DNA of 64,000 bases. It comes from Coleofasciculus sp937127375. Lineage in GTDB: Bacteria; Cyanobacteriota; Cyanobacteriia; Cyanobacteriales; Coleofasciculaceae. This document shows, one piece after another, positions 1 through 8,054 of the stretch; the first letter of the stretch is position 1, and each line of letters opens with the position of its first letter. The notes below the pieces were generated by a model. It was given only the letters and a program-made list of their open reading frames with translations. It was not told where the DNA came from and made no database searches. The DNA is taken from assembly GCA_040218875.1 (NCBI GenBank), contig JAVJQP010000032.1; one strand, 5' to 3'. The translations under genes and the position numbers were made by a program.

Positions 1-1840
1 GGCGATCGCTGGTGTCGTAGTCCGTGGAAACGGTTTCCGGGTTGGAGTTGACCATAATCGTCTCAAACCCTTCTTTGGCAAGGGAATAAGCCGCATGACA
101 GCAGCAGTAGTCAAACTCAATCCCCTGTCCAATCCGGTTGGGTCCACCACCGAGAATCATCACCTTGCGCTTATCGGAGGGGATGACTTCAGTTTCTTCT
201 TCGTAGGTGGAATAGTAATAGGGGGTCAATGCCTCAAATTCGGCGGCGCAGGTATCCACGACTTTGTAAACAGCGACAACCCCCAGTTGTTTGCGATACG
301 TCCGCACCTCATCCTCGGTTGTTTTGGTGGCGAAGGCAATTTGGCGATCGCTATAGCCTTGACGCTTAATATCCCAAAGATTCTCTTTTGTCAAGCTTTT
401 TAAGGGAGTACGCTTGATGAATTTTTCAGTTTCGAGTAAATCGGCAAACTTATCTAGAAACCAAGGATCAATACTGGTCAGTTCATAAATTTCTTCGACG
501 GTCATCCCTAATTGTAAAGCGTGACGTATGGTAAAAATGCGGTCGGGGTTGGGTGTCCGTAAACCAGACCGGACTTGTTCCAGGGAGGGCAGTTTCTCCG
601 CGCGATCGCATCCCCACCCGTAGCGTCCGATTTCCAGAGAACGCAGGGCTTTTTGGCAGGATTCTTGGAACGTGCGTCCAATTGCCATGGCTTCCCCCAC
701 CGACTTCATCTGGGTGGTGAGTACGGGTTGGGCGTTGGGGAATTTCTCAAAGGTAAACCGGGGAATTTTGGTGACTACATAATCGATCGTGGGTTCAAAG
801 GAGGCGGGGGTTTTCTGAGTAATGTCGTTGGGAATTTCATCCAAGGTATATCCCACCGCTAACTTTGCCGCAAATTTAGCAATGGGAAACCCTGTCGCTT
901 TTGAGGCGAGGGCAGAACTTCGGGAGACACGGGGGTTCATTTCAATGACAATCACGTCCCCGGAAACTGGATTGATGGCAAACTGAATATTTGAGCCACC
1001 CGTTTCCACGCCAATCTCCCGGATAATTTGAATCGAGTAATCTCGGAGTCGCTGATATTCCTTATCGGTGAGGGTTTGGGCGGGGGCTACGGTAATCGAG
1101 TCTCCGGTGTGGACGCCCATGGGGTCAAGGTTTTCGATTGAGCAGATAATCACCACGTTATCGGCGAGATCCCGCATTACTTCTAACTCATATTCTTTCC
1201 ATCCCAGCAGCGACTGTTCGACTAAGATTTGAGACACGGGAGAGGCGTCTAACCCGGCTTGTGCCATTTCTTCGTATTCTTCCTGGTTATAGGCGATACC
1301 GCCCCCTGTTCCGCCTAATGTATAAGCTGGACGAATAATCAGGGGGTAAGTGCCAATGCGTTGGGCAAGAGCTTTGGCTTCATCTAAGTTACTGGCAATT
1401 CCTGAAGGACAGACTCCGATACCAATGCGCCCCATCGCTTCTTTGAAAAGCTGGCGGTCTTCTGCCATTTCGATGGCGTCGAGTTTAGCACCAATGAGAT
1501 CAACGCCGTATTTGTCAAGAACGCCGTTTTTCGCCAGAGTTACGGCAATATTCAGGGCTGTTTGACCCCCCATCGTCGGTAATAGGGCGTCTGGTCGTTC
1601 ATTGGCAATCACCTTCTCCACAATTTCCGGAGTCAGGGGTTCAATGTAGGTACGGTCAGCGGTTTCTGGGTCGGTCATGATTGTGGCTGGATTGGAGTTA
1701 ACCAATATCACTTCATAACCTTCTTGCTGGAGGGCTTTACAAGCCTGAGTGCCAGAGTAATCAAACTCACAGGCTTGTCCAATAACAATGGGACCAGAAC
1801 CCAAGATCAGGATTTTGTGAAGATCGTCGCGGCGAGGCAT
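1..1840 (-). CDS. carB: Carbamoyl-phosphate synthase large subunit, N-terminal 613 residues (cut by window edge)
   Basis: Makes carbamoyl phosphate from bicarbonate, ATP and ammonia delivered by the CarA glutaminase, for pyrimidine and arginine synthesis. The minus-strand reading frame starts MPRRDDLHKILILGSGPIVI and is open to the window edge. The first ATP-grasp half is complete, with QACEFDYSGTQACKAL, MTDPETADRTYIEPLT and EMNPRVSRSSALASKATG. The oligomerisation region and the start of the second half (GGGPNRIGQGIEFDYCC) follow. The family is about 1080 residues, so roughly 465 are missing beyond base 1. ATG at 1840 is the conserved start. The gene is monocistronic as far as visible; the metallothionein gene diverges from it. 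Identification is firm. Confidence 0.97.
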   Translation of the reverse strand, partial: MPRRDDLHKILILGSGPIVIGQACEFDYSGTQACKALQQEGYEVILVNSNPATIMTDPETADRTYIEPLTPEIVEKVIANERPDALLPTMGGQTALNIAVTLAKNGVLDKYGVDLIGAKLDAIEMAEDRQLFKEAMGRIGIGVCPSGIASNLDEAKALAQRIGTYPLIIRPAYTLGGTGGGIAYNQEEYEEMAQAGLDASPVSQILVEQSLLGWKEYELEVMRDLADNVVIICSIENLDPMGVHTGDSITVAPAQTLTDKEYQRLRDYSIQIIREIGVETGGSNIQFAINPVSGDVIVIEMNPRVSRSSALASKATGFPIAKFAAKLAVGYTLDEIPNDITQKTPASFEPTIDYVVTKIPRFTFEKFPNAQPVLTTQMKSVGEAMAIGRTFQESCQKALRSLEIGRYGWGCDRAEKLPSLEQVRSGLRTPNPDRIFTIRHALQLGMTVEEIYELTSIDPWFLDKFADLLETEKFIKRTPLKSLTKENLWDIKRQGYSDRQIAFATKTTEDEVRTYRKQLGVVAVYKVVDTCAAEFEALTPYYYSTYEEETEVIPSDKRKVMILGGGPNRIGQGIEFDYCCCHAAYSLAKEGFETIMVNSNPETVSTDYDTSDR

Positions 1841-1969
1841 AAGTGTCGGTGATTGCGTGACTATTCTTGAATCCTGTTTATTTTATATGGTTTGAGGGAA
1901 ATTCGTCGCGGCAGTATCGATCGCATCGCGTCGGATCAGGTTTCAAAACCAACTTAAGGGAAATTTAAT

Positions 1970-1989
1970 ATCTGAATGACCATTCAGAT
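1970..1989. promoter_or_regulatory. SmtB/ArsR-type operator 1 upstream of the metallothionein gene
   Basis: A perfect 9-2-9 inverted repeat, ATCTGAATG-AC-CATTCAGAT, lies 66 bases before the metallothionein ATG. Its core half-site TGAA/TTCA with a 2-base spacer matches the 12-2-12 operators bound by SmtB/ZiaR-type zinc-sensing repressors. No repressor gene is adjacent, so the regulator is presumed to be encoded elsewhere. Confidence 0.7.
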
Positions 1990-2002
1990 GTTATGCTAAG
2001 AA

Positions 2003-2030
2003 CAATATCTGAAGACTTCTTCAGATATTG
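2003..2030. promoter_or_regulatory. SmtB/ArsR-type operator 2, perfect 13-2-13 palindrome
   Basis: The arms CAATATCTGAAGA and TCTTCAGATATTG are perfectly complementary over 13 bases around a CT spacer, ending 25 bases before the metallothionein ATG. This contains the complete 12-2-12 architecture described for cyanobacterial SmtB operators. Placement between the likely promoter and the ribosome-binding site suits repression that is lifted by zinc or another metal. Confidence 0.8.
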
Positions 2031-2055
2031 AATCAAACTCTATAGGGGAGAGAAA

Positions 2056-2223
2056 ATGACAACTGCCACTCAAACGCAATGTGCCTGTGATTCCTGCGCG
2101 TGCATGGTGAGTACCGATTCAGCCGTGCAAAAAGACGGCAAATATTACTGTAGCGACGCTTGCGCTAACGGTCATCCCAACGGAGTTGGCTGTGGGCATT
2201 CTGGTTGTGAATGTCACGCTTAA
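2056..2223 (+). CDS. smtA: SmtA/BmtA-type bacterial metallothionein (55 aa)
   Basis: A cytosolic metal-sequestering protein that binds zinc or cadmium through a Cys/His cluster. The 55-residue product begins MTTATQTQCACDSCACMV and ends GCGHSGCECHA. It has nine cysteines in the pattern CACDSCAC, YYCSDAC, GC, CEC plus histidines, matching SmtA in arrangement and length (56 aa in Synechococcus). The zinc-finger-like segment YYCSDACANGH is intact. The start is supported by a GGGGAGAG ribosome-binding site ending just before the ATG. It is transcribed away from carB and preceded by two SmtB-type operators, so metal-inducible expression is expected. It is shorter than typical gene-finder cut-offs. 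Confidence 0.93.
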   Translation: MTTATQTQCACDSCACMVSTDSAVQKDGKYYCSDACANGHPNGVGCGHSGCECHA

Positions 2224-2326
2224 TCGGGTGCATTTTCAGGGATTGCCGATCTTATGGACAGATAGAAACTACTCTAGGTACAGAAGAATCGCTGTGTCTG
2301 GAGTGGTTCTTGTCTCTTCTTTGACC

Positions 2327-3871
2327 TTAAGTCAGGGTCATTTTTTCTATTTGAGATTGCCAATTTTGAGTTGTGTCCACTGTCGTGACTAGGGATTGTT
2401 CCGCCTCGGTGAAGGGTTCAGCCGTGGCTTGTTGGCGACTGAGTAAATCAGTAGTTGCGTCAGATACATCTCCAGTGCGGGATGAGAGGCGATCGCGTAG
2501 GACTTCAAGGGGGGCACTGCAGTGTAGAATTCGTAAAGGTAACTGATGTGCCTGTGCTTTGGCGATCGCATCCCCTCGAAATGCCTGTCGATCGTACTTA
2601 GCATCAAGAATCACCGGAAAGCCTTGCTGTGCTAGCATGATGCCCAATTCTGACAGGCGATCGTAAGTTTTCTGGTTCATCTTGGGAGTATAAAGTTGAT
2701 CAGATCCTTTTTGATCCAACGGAATACCCGCTAAATGTTTCCGTACTGCATCAGAACGCAGGTGAATCGCTCCCGACTGATGCGCCAATTGTCGCGCTAC
2801 TGTACTTTTCCCCGAACCCGATAAGCCTGACATAATCACGACTTGTCCGGAATTCGTTTTCGTGTAGTCCCAAGCCAATCGATAATAATCGGCTGCTGTG
2901 TTTGCGGCGTCTTGCTTCGTCTCCTCCGGAACCGCTGAATCATCCAATAAAAAGGAGGTGACTTTCGCCCGCACATAAGCTTGACGACATAAGTACAAAG
3001 GCAATACCTGTAACCCTTGCCAATCTCCAGTTTGCTCCAAATAGATATTCAGAAACACATTCCCCAACTCCTTAGCCCCCCGTGCATCCAAATCCATCAC
3101 CACAAAGGCGATATCATACATTACATCCACAAAGCGGAACGGTTCATTAAATTCAATCCGATCAAACAGTTGAATCTTATCCTGCCACAGGCAAATATTT
3201 CTCAGGTGTAAATCCCCGTGACATTCCCGAATCCGGTTATTTTCCAGGCGCTTTTCTAATAATGCCTCTCGTTGGGCAAAAAAGCGATCGCTAAATTGTT
3301 TCGTTTCTTGAAATTGCTCTTGGGTTTGCGCCCTACCAATATAGTTTTCCGTTTGCTGATAATTTTCGTCAAACGCCTCACGAATTTTGGCAGGTGTACC
3401 GAAACTGCGGATATAGTCATTGGTTTGGCTTTGAGCATGGAATTGAGCCACGACTCGTCCCAGGTTCTCCATATCCGTTGCCGTCAATTTGCCTTGCTCG
3501 AAGCGCGTGCTAAACAAGGCATCCTGGGGGAATTGGCGCATTTTCAAGGCATACTCTACAGCCTGAGAGTCATCCCCTAGAATCAAGCGATCGCCCTTTT
3601 GACTAATCGGCAAGACATCCAGATAAATCTCCGGTGCTTGGGGTTTATTCATCTGCAACTCTTGCCAACAGAAATGCTCTCGTTTCTCCAATGTGGAAAA
3701 ATCTAAAAAGCTAAAGTTCACCGCTTTCTTGACTTTATAGGCATAATCCCCGGTTAGAAATACGTAAGACACATGAGTCTGAATCAAATCAATCGGTGTT
3801 TGAACCGGATGAGGATAAAACTCCGGTTGCTTCATTTGATGAATTAGATCCGAAATAGGGCTTTGTGACAT
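2327..3871 (-). CDS. Fused APH-like kinase / P-loop kinase (AAA_33) protein
   Basis: A two-domain protein of 514 residues. The N-terminal half is an aminoglycoside-phosphotransferase-like (protein-kinase fold) domain with the catalytic-loop motif HGDLHLRN at about 218-225 and LFDRIEFN downstream. The C-terminal half is a P-loop kinase of the zeta-toxin/AAA_33 type with Walker A GLSGSGKST at about 349-357. Such fusions are common in bacteria and their substrate is unknown; sugar or small-metabolite phosphorylation is inference. The ATG at 3871 (MSQSPISD) is preferred over an in-frame TTG at 3889 because TTG has no ribosome-binding site. It is the last gene of a minus-strand series, separated from rplY by a terminator-like hairpin. 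Confidence 0.85.
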   Translation of the reverse strand: MSQSPISDLIHQMKQPEFYPHPVQTPIDLIQTHVSYVFLTGDYAYKVKKAVNFSFLDFSTLEKREHFCWQELQMNKPQAPEIYLDVLPISQKGDRLILGDDSQAVEYALKMRQFPQDALFSTRFEQGKLTATDMENLGRVVAQFHAQSQTNDYIRSFGTPAKIREAFDENYQQTENYIGRAQTQEQFQETKQFSDRFFAQREALLEKRLENNRIRECHGDLHLRNICLWQDKIQLFDRIEFNEPFRFVDVMYDIAFVVMDLDARGAKELGNVFLNIYLEQTGDWQGLQVLPLYLCRQAYVRAKVTSFLLDDSAVPEETKQDAANTAADYYRLAWDYTKTNSGQVVIMSGLSGSGKSTVARQLAHQSGAIHLRSDAVRKHLAGIPLDQKGSDQLYTPKMNQKTYDRLSELGIMLAQQGFPVILDAKYDRQAFRGDAIAKAQAHQLPLRILHCSAPLEVLRDRLSSRTGDVSDATTDLLSRQQATAEPFTEAEQSLVTTVDTTQNWQSQIEKMTLT

Positions 3872-3924
3872 ATCGTTTAATCTACACAAAAATAACTCTT
3901 ATAACCAGTGATGAATAATAAAAA

Positions 3925-3953
3925 AGCCAGGGATAATCTAGTGTTCCCTGGCT
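3925..3953 (-). terminator. Rho-independent terminator downstream of rplY (possibly bidirectional)
   Basis: The arms AGCCAGGGA and TCCCTGGCT form a perfect 9-bp stem with an 11-base loop. On the minus strand the stem is followed by a T-rich run (TTTTTTATT), which suits termination of rplY transcription 20 bases after its stop. A T-run also exists on the other side, so it could act in both directions. Confidence 0.8.
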
Positions 3954-3974
3954 CAAAAAACGATGTCTCTAACG

Positions 3975-4613
3975 TTAAATTTCTTCTTCTTCTTCTCCGT
4001 TCGCTAACAAGGACATTGCTTCATCCACCTCAGATTCTTCAGAGGGTTCAGCTGGCATAGTGGGCGCACCCAGGATATTAACAACGGTTCGTTGGGGATC
4101 ATCCATCGCGGTAGCGCCTGCTGGCAATAGAATTTCATTAACATGCACGCTGGCACCGATATCCAAGTTGGAGATATCAACCTCAATGGCTTCTGGAATA
4201 TTATCCGGAGCGCATTCAACTTGAAGTTCCGTCATCACATGTTCTAAAATGCCGCCTTGCTTCACGCCAAACGCTGTTCCCACCAAATTTACAGGTAAGG
4301 AGATTTGGATAGTATCCTGACTTGCCACTGAGAAAAAACTCAGGTGATAGAGGATTGGCTTCCAGGGATGAGTTTGCACTTCTCGCAGCAGTGCTTTTCC
4401 CTTCCAAGACAGGTCAGGAATGTTGACCTGAACAGCGGTATGATTAATATCAGCCTGCTTGAGTAAGGTTTCTGCGGCTTTAGCTTCAACCGTGAGTGCG
4501 ACGGATTCAGCCCCCTTATGACCATAGAGTGTTGCTGGGATTAAACCCTCTCTACGTAAGGATTTGGGCTTACTTCCCTCGGCTCGCTTGTGACATTCAA
4601 CTTTAACTTCCAT
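3975..4613 (-). CDS. rplY: 50S ribosomal protein L25 / general stress protein Ctc
   Basis: Binds 5S rRNA in the large ribosomal subunit. The 212-residue product has the L25 N-terminal domain (MEVKVECHKRAEGSKPKSLR, IPATLYGHKG) and the C-terminal beta domain of the long CTC form (PVNLVGTAFGVKQGGILEHV, PEAIEVDISNLDIGASVHV). It ends in an acidic tail, EEEEEI, as seen in other cyanobacterial L25 proteins. It lies 83 bases downstream of purA on the same strand and may be co-transcribed with it. Confidence 0.95.
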   Translation of the reverse strand: MEVKVECHKRAEGSKPKSLRREGLIPATLYGHKGAESVALTVEAKAAETLLKQADINHTAVQVNIPDLSWKGKALLREVQTHPWKPILYHLSFFSVASQDTIQISLPVNLVGTAFGVKQGGILEHVMTELQVECAPDNIPEAIEVDISNLDIGASVHVNEILLPAGATAMDDPQRTVVNILGAPTMPAEPSEESEVDEAMSLLANGEEEEEI

Positions 4614-4696
4614 AGCTAATCTTTTGGTTCAAGGATTGGTGTTGGCGATTCTTGTCAATCATTCGTCTTATGGTATGACATAAGACATAAGACAAC

Positions 4697-6073
4697 TTAT
4701 CTCGATGTTACCGGGATACCATTAGCGTCGAGTAATGCTCGTTTAGGTCCATGGATGGGATCTTCTACGATGATAGTCTGGTCACGGCTAGCACCTAAAG
4801 ACACGAGTGCGATCGGAACTTCCATCAGTTCTGCCAGGAATTTTAGATAAGCCAGCGCCTGCTTGGGTAAATCTTCCAATTTCCGACAGTGAACGGTGGA
4901 TTGTTGCCAACCGGGTAGAGTTTTATAGAGGGGTTTACACTGAGCAAACCGACGTGCATTGCTGGGGAAATCCTCACAGCGTTGACCGTTGATTTCGTAG
5001 GCGACACAAACCTTTAGTTCTTCTAGGGTATCAAGAACATCAAGCTTGGTGATTGCCAGACAATCCATCCCATTGATGCGAACCGCATAGCGCCCAATGA
5101 CTGCATCAAACCAACCGCAGCGACGGCGACGTCCGGTTGTTGTGCCAAATTCCGCGCCGCGATCGCACAATAGTTGTCCCTGTTCGCCATGGAGTTCTGT
5201 CGGAAATGGTCCCTCACCGACACGGGTTGTATAGGCTTTAGCGACACCAATAACCCGATCAATCATCGTCGGTCCTACCCCTGCACCCACACAAGCACCA
5301 CCTGCTACTGGGTTGGAGGAGGTGACGTAGGGATAGGTTCCATGGTCTAGGTCAAGTAACGTCCCTTGCGCCCCTTCAAATAAGATATTGTGTCGTTGTT
5401 GAATCGCATCATAAATTTTGAGCGAACAGTCAACAACATGAGGACGTAATCGTTCAGCATAAGCGAGATACTGCTCGATCACGGTAGCCGGGTCGAGGGG
5501 CGGTAAATTATAGAGTTTTTCTATAACAGCATTTTTATAATTAATTGTCCAATTAAGCTGTTTTCGCAGGATATCCGAGTCCATCAAATCGACAACCCGA
5601 ATACCGATGCGCTCTGATTTATCCGCGTAAGTCGGACCAATTCCCCGACCTGTGGTGCCAATTTTATGGTTTCCCCGTCGCTCTTCCGATGCCTGGTCAA
5701 TTAACCTATGGTAAGGCATGGTGACGTGGGCAGTTTCGGAAATTAGCAGCTTTTGGGTAGAAATGCCTAACTGTTCGAGTTGGTCGAGTTCACCAATCAG
5801 AACTTGGGGGTCAATTACTGTCCCCGAGCCGATAATACATTCTGTTTCTGGATATAAAATCCCAGAGGGAATCAGGTGCAGCTTAAAGGTTTGACCCTGA
5901 ACCACAACGGTATGTCCCGCATTGACCCCCCCCTGGTAACGGACGACGACATCTGCGGACTTGCTTAGTAAGTCGGTGACTTTACCTTTTCCTTCATCGC
6001 CCCATTGGGCACCGATTACAACAACGTTAGCCAAGGGTTTATTATACGCGCTAAAGTTTACACAAATCACCAT
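4697..6073 (-). CDS. purA: Adenylosuccinate synthetase
   Basis: Catalyses GTP-dependent joining of IMP and aspartate, the first committed step of AMP synthesis. The hallmark loop GAQWGDEGKGK lies near residues 21-31. NAGHTV, GTTGRGIGPTYADK, FEGAQGTLLDLDHGTYPYVTSSN and the C-terminal LVSLGASRDQTI segment are all present. The reading frame from ATG 6073 gives 458 residues. A TTG at 6034 (giving LANVVVIGAQWGD) matches the usual N terminus of cyanobacterial PurA, so the first 13 residues may not be translated; neither start has a clear ribosome-binding site. Confidence 0.96.
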   Translation of the reverse strand: MVICVNFSAYNKPLANVVVIGAQWGDEGKGKVTDLLSKSADVVVRYQGGVNAGHTVVVQGQTFKLHLIPSGILYPETECIIGSGTVIDPQVLIGELDQLEQLGISTQKLLISETAHVTMPYHRLIDQASEERRGNHKIGTTGRGIGPTYADKSERIGIRVVDLMDSDILRKQLNWTINYKNAVIEKLYNLPPLDPATVIEQYLAYAERLRPHVVDCSLKIYDAIQQRHNILFEGAQGTLLDLDHGTYPYVTSSNPVAGGACVGAGVGPTMIDRVIGVAKAYTTRVGEGPFPTELHGEQGQLLCDRGAEFGTTTGRRRRCGWFDAVIGRYAVRINGMDCLAITKLDVLDTLEELKVCVAYEINGQRCEDFPSNARRFAQCKPLYKTLPGWQQSTVHCRKLEDLPKQALAYLKFLAELMEVPIALVSLGASRDQTIIVEDPIHGPKRALLDANGIPVTSR

Positions 6074-6094
6074 TATGTGCAGCAGGTGCGATCG

Positions 6095-6160
6095 CTGTCA
6101 ATCGATTTTGTCAATCGATTTTGTCATTCGTCATTGGTCATTGGTCATTCGTCTTATGGT
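6095..6160. repeat. Short tandem heptamer-type repeat (TCATTGG/TCATTCG)
   Basis: Imperfect tandem copies of TCATTGG/TCATTCG, preceded by a duplicated TCAATCGATTTTG, lie between purA and ppk2. The same heptamers recur at about 29745-29815, 32057-32085, 40013-40055 and 57803-57835. They resemble the STRR elements known from filamentous cyanobacteria. No gene is seen between 6074 and 6344. Confidence 0.8.
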
Positions 6161-6236
6161 CAGGGCGGGTTTTGCAGCCAAGCTAAGGAAAACCATCAAT
6201 ATTAGTCCCTATTAGTCCCTAAACCCGCCCCTACAC
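6161..6236. repeat. GGGCGGGTTT...AAACCCGCCC dispersed inverted-repeat element, copy A
   Basis: An element of about 75 bases bounded by GGGCGGGTTT and its complement AAACCCGCCCCTAC. Related copies occur at 34208-34274, 39947-40012 and 47311-47377, in the array at 58346-58778, and in part near 59387-59455. The interior differs among subfamilies while the ends are conserved, as expected of a MITE- or REP-like family. Confidence 0.8.
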
Positions 6237-6344
6237 ACAGATACACCATGGTACGTTTCTACCCAGACTGTCCCTGTCCCCATCTCCCTCATCTTCCCCA
6301 TCTCCCTCATCTCCCCCAGCACCCCCACACGCTACACCGAAATC

Positions 6345-7208
6345 CTAGAAAATCTCTGGGACAAACGTTTGAGTAGACATGGGCGGACGGTGATACTCTA
6401 ATTCCGACTGTCGGGGGGGTAACTCAATTGGGTCTGGTGTTAAATCCTTATAAGGAATCAGACTTAACAGGTGAGAAATGCAATTGAGACGGGCGCGTTT
6501 TTTCTCATCGGCTTCCACCACATACCAAGGTGATTGCTTAATATCCGTCGCCGCAAACATTTCATCCTTGGCTTTAGAATACTCCACCCAGCGAGCGCGA
6601 GACTCTAAATCCATTGGACTAAGTTTCCAGCGCTTGGTGGGATCTTCCATGCGTTGACGAAAACGGCGTTCTTGCTCGTCGTCACTCACGGAAAACCAAT
6701 ACTTGATCAGAATAATGCCCGATCGCTGAATCATGCCTTCAAATTCTGGACATGATCGCAGAAACTCCTGATACTCCTCATCCGTGCAAAACCCCATCAC
6801 TCGTTCCACACCCGCTCGATTGTACCAACTGCGGTCAAACAGGATCATCTCCCCGGCGGCTGGCAGATATGGCACATAGCGTTGAAAATACCATTGAGTT
6901 TTCTCTCGCTCCGTGGGTGTACCCAGCGCCACAACTTTACACACACGGGGATTCAAGCATTCTGTAATCCGCTTGATCACGCCACCTTTTCCGGCTGCAT
7001 CCCGCCCTTCAAAAACGACGACGACTTTTAATCCCTTTTGTTTAATCCATTCCTGTAATTTGACTAACTCAACCTGTAGCCGACGCAATTCCCGTTTGTA
7101 AACTTTCTTCTTCAATTTCTTGGATTTGCCTTTGTCAGTTTTCACTTTTTCTTTGACCAGGGAATTTGTTTGATCTGTCACTTTGCCGTTAGTTAACTTG
7201 TTGGACAT
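6345..7208 (-). CDS. ppk2: Polyphosphate kinase 2 family protein
   Basis: Transfers phosphate between polyphosphate and nucleotides, usually driving nucleoside diphosphate or monophosphate phosphorylation in the cytosol. In 287 residues it shows Walker A in FEGRDAAGKGG (about 66-76), ITECLNPR, the Walker B-like FDRSWYNRAGVERVMGF (about 124-140), and the conserved QRMEDPTKRWKLSPMDLESR and VEADEKKRARLN segments. The lysine-rich first 35 residues are typical of the family. Nucleotide specificity (class I, II or III) cannot be settled by eye. It is an isolated gene. Confidence 0.93.
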   Translation of the reverse strand: MSNKLTNGKVTDQTNSLVKEKVKTDKGKSKKLKKKVYKRELRRLQVELVKLQEWIKQKGLKVVVVFEGRDAAGKGGVIKRITECLNPRVCKVVALGTPTEREKTQWYFQRYVPYLPAAGEMILFDRSWYNRAGVERVMGFCTDEEYQEFLRSCPEFEGMIQRSGIILIKYWFSVSDDEQERRFRQRMEDPTKRWKLSPMDLESRARWVEYSKAKDEMFAATDIKQSPWYVVEADEKKRARLNCISHLLSLIPYKDLTPDPIELPPRQSELEYHRPPMSTQTFVPEIF

Positions 7209-7281
7209 TATTTAAGATAGCTCTAGCTACTCTAGCTAAGCAAATAAAAAACCGCTATCCAATTTTTTTTTGTATCAAAAA

Positions 7282-7563
7282 TTACTCCCCAGCCTGAAAA
7301 ACCTGTTGAACCGTCAAATTCAGATCAGGGAATGTGGGGGAAACAACGCGGTCATCTCCCCTAAACTGAGTCACCTGGTATTCACCGTCAATGACTTGAT
7401 AAACACTAAATGTCGGTCGTTTGGGGTTGCCAATATGGTGTTCTGACTTCTCTGGATACCAAGCAATAAATTCATCGAATGTTACAGGTTTAGGTAAGGC
7501 TTGAATCATGGTCTGTGGGGAGAAAGGTTTCTCAAGGATGATTTCCCCACTTGAGGAAACCAT
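7282..7563 (-). pseudogene. Uma2 (DUF820) endonuclease remnant with internal deletion
   Basis: The N-terminal Uma2 motif VTFDEFIAWYPE is followed within a few residues by the family's C-terminal segment (YQVIDGEYQVTQFRGDDRVV, FPDLNLTVQQVF). The central PD-(D/E)XK core of about 110 residues is missing, so the 93-residue frame cannot be an active nuclease. The original start is probably the ATG at 7509 (MIQALPKPVTFDEF). It is one of five Uma2-type loci in this window. Confidence 0.75.
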
Positions 7564-7821
7564 CCTCGTTATCTTAACTGGAATGGTACTGACGCATAAG
7601 CTGGCGTGGCACAGCCCACCCTACGGGATATCAAGGGTTTCGGCAATCCCCTTAACACGCTTTTCAGTGCCATTCATCTTAACTGGGCTTTGGCTAACGT
7701 CCGGCTTGGCTAACACAGAAAATCTAGCGAGTATGACGTGAGCCTCCGATAAGGTAACATTGTATCAATTCCTGCAAATGTATCGATTTGTTAACAAACA
7801 CCTGACGAACTACAACTGTCT

Positions 7822-7866
7822 ATGCAAACCATCGTTGCTCCTCGCCTTCATCCCTCTCACCGAAAT
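7822..7866 (+). pseudogene. 5' remnant of an SGNH/GDSL hydrolase gene
   Basis: An ATG-initiated frame reads MQTIVAPRLHPSHRN, resembling the N terminus of a cyanobacterial SGNH/GDSL lipase-esterase family. The frame then runs into the left end of the TnpB element. The matching C-terminal piece lies beyond the element at 9345-9488, so the two are read as one broken gene that also lost its middle (about 150 codons expected). The N-terminal match rests on a short stretch and is less certain than the C-terminal one. Confidence 0.5.
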
Positions 7867-8054
7867 CCCGGACATCCCCTAAAACTGGGGATGAAACCGA
7901 ATTTCGACAAGACTTCGGCGTGAGCGCTCAGTCGAACGCTCAATTGCCGCGAAGCGTCTAGCCAAGCGAATTTATTCGCGAGTCTATTTCATCCTGACAA
8001 CATTCAACCAATAATGTAGTACAATACCAGCAAACATTGCAGGAGGTCGAGCAA

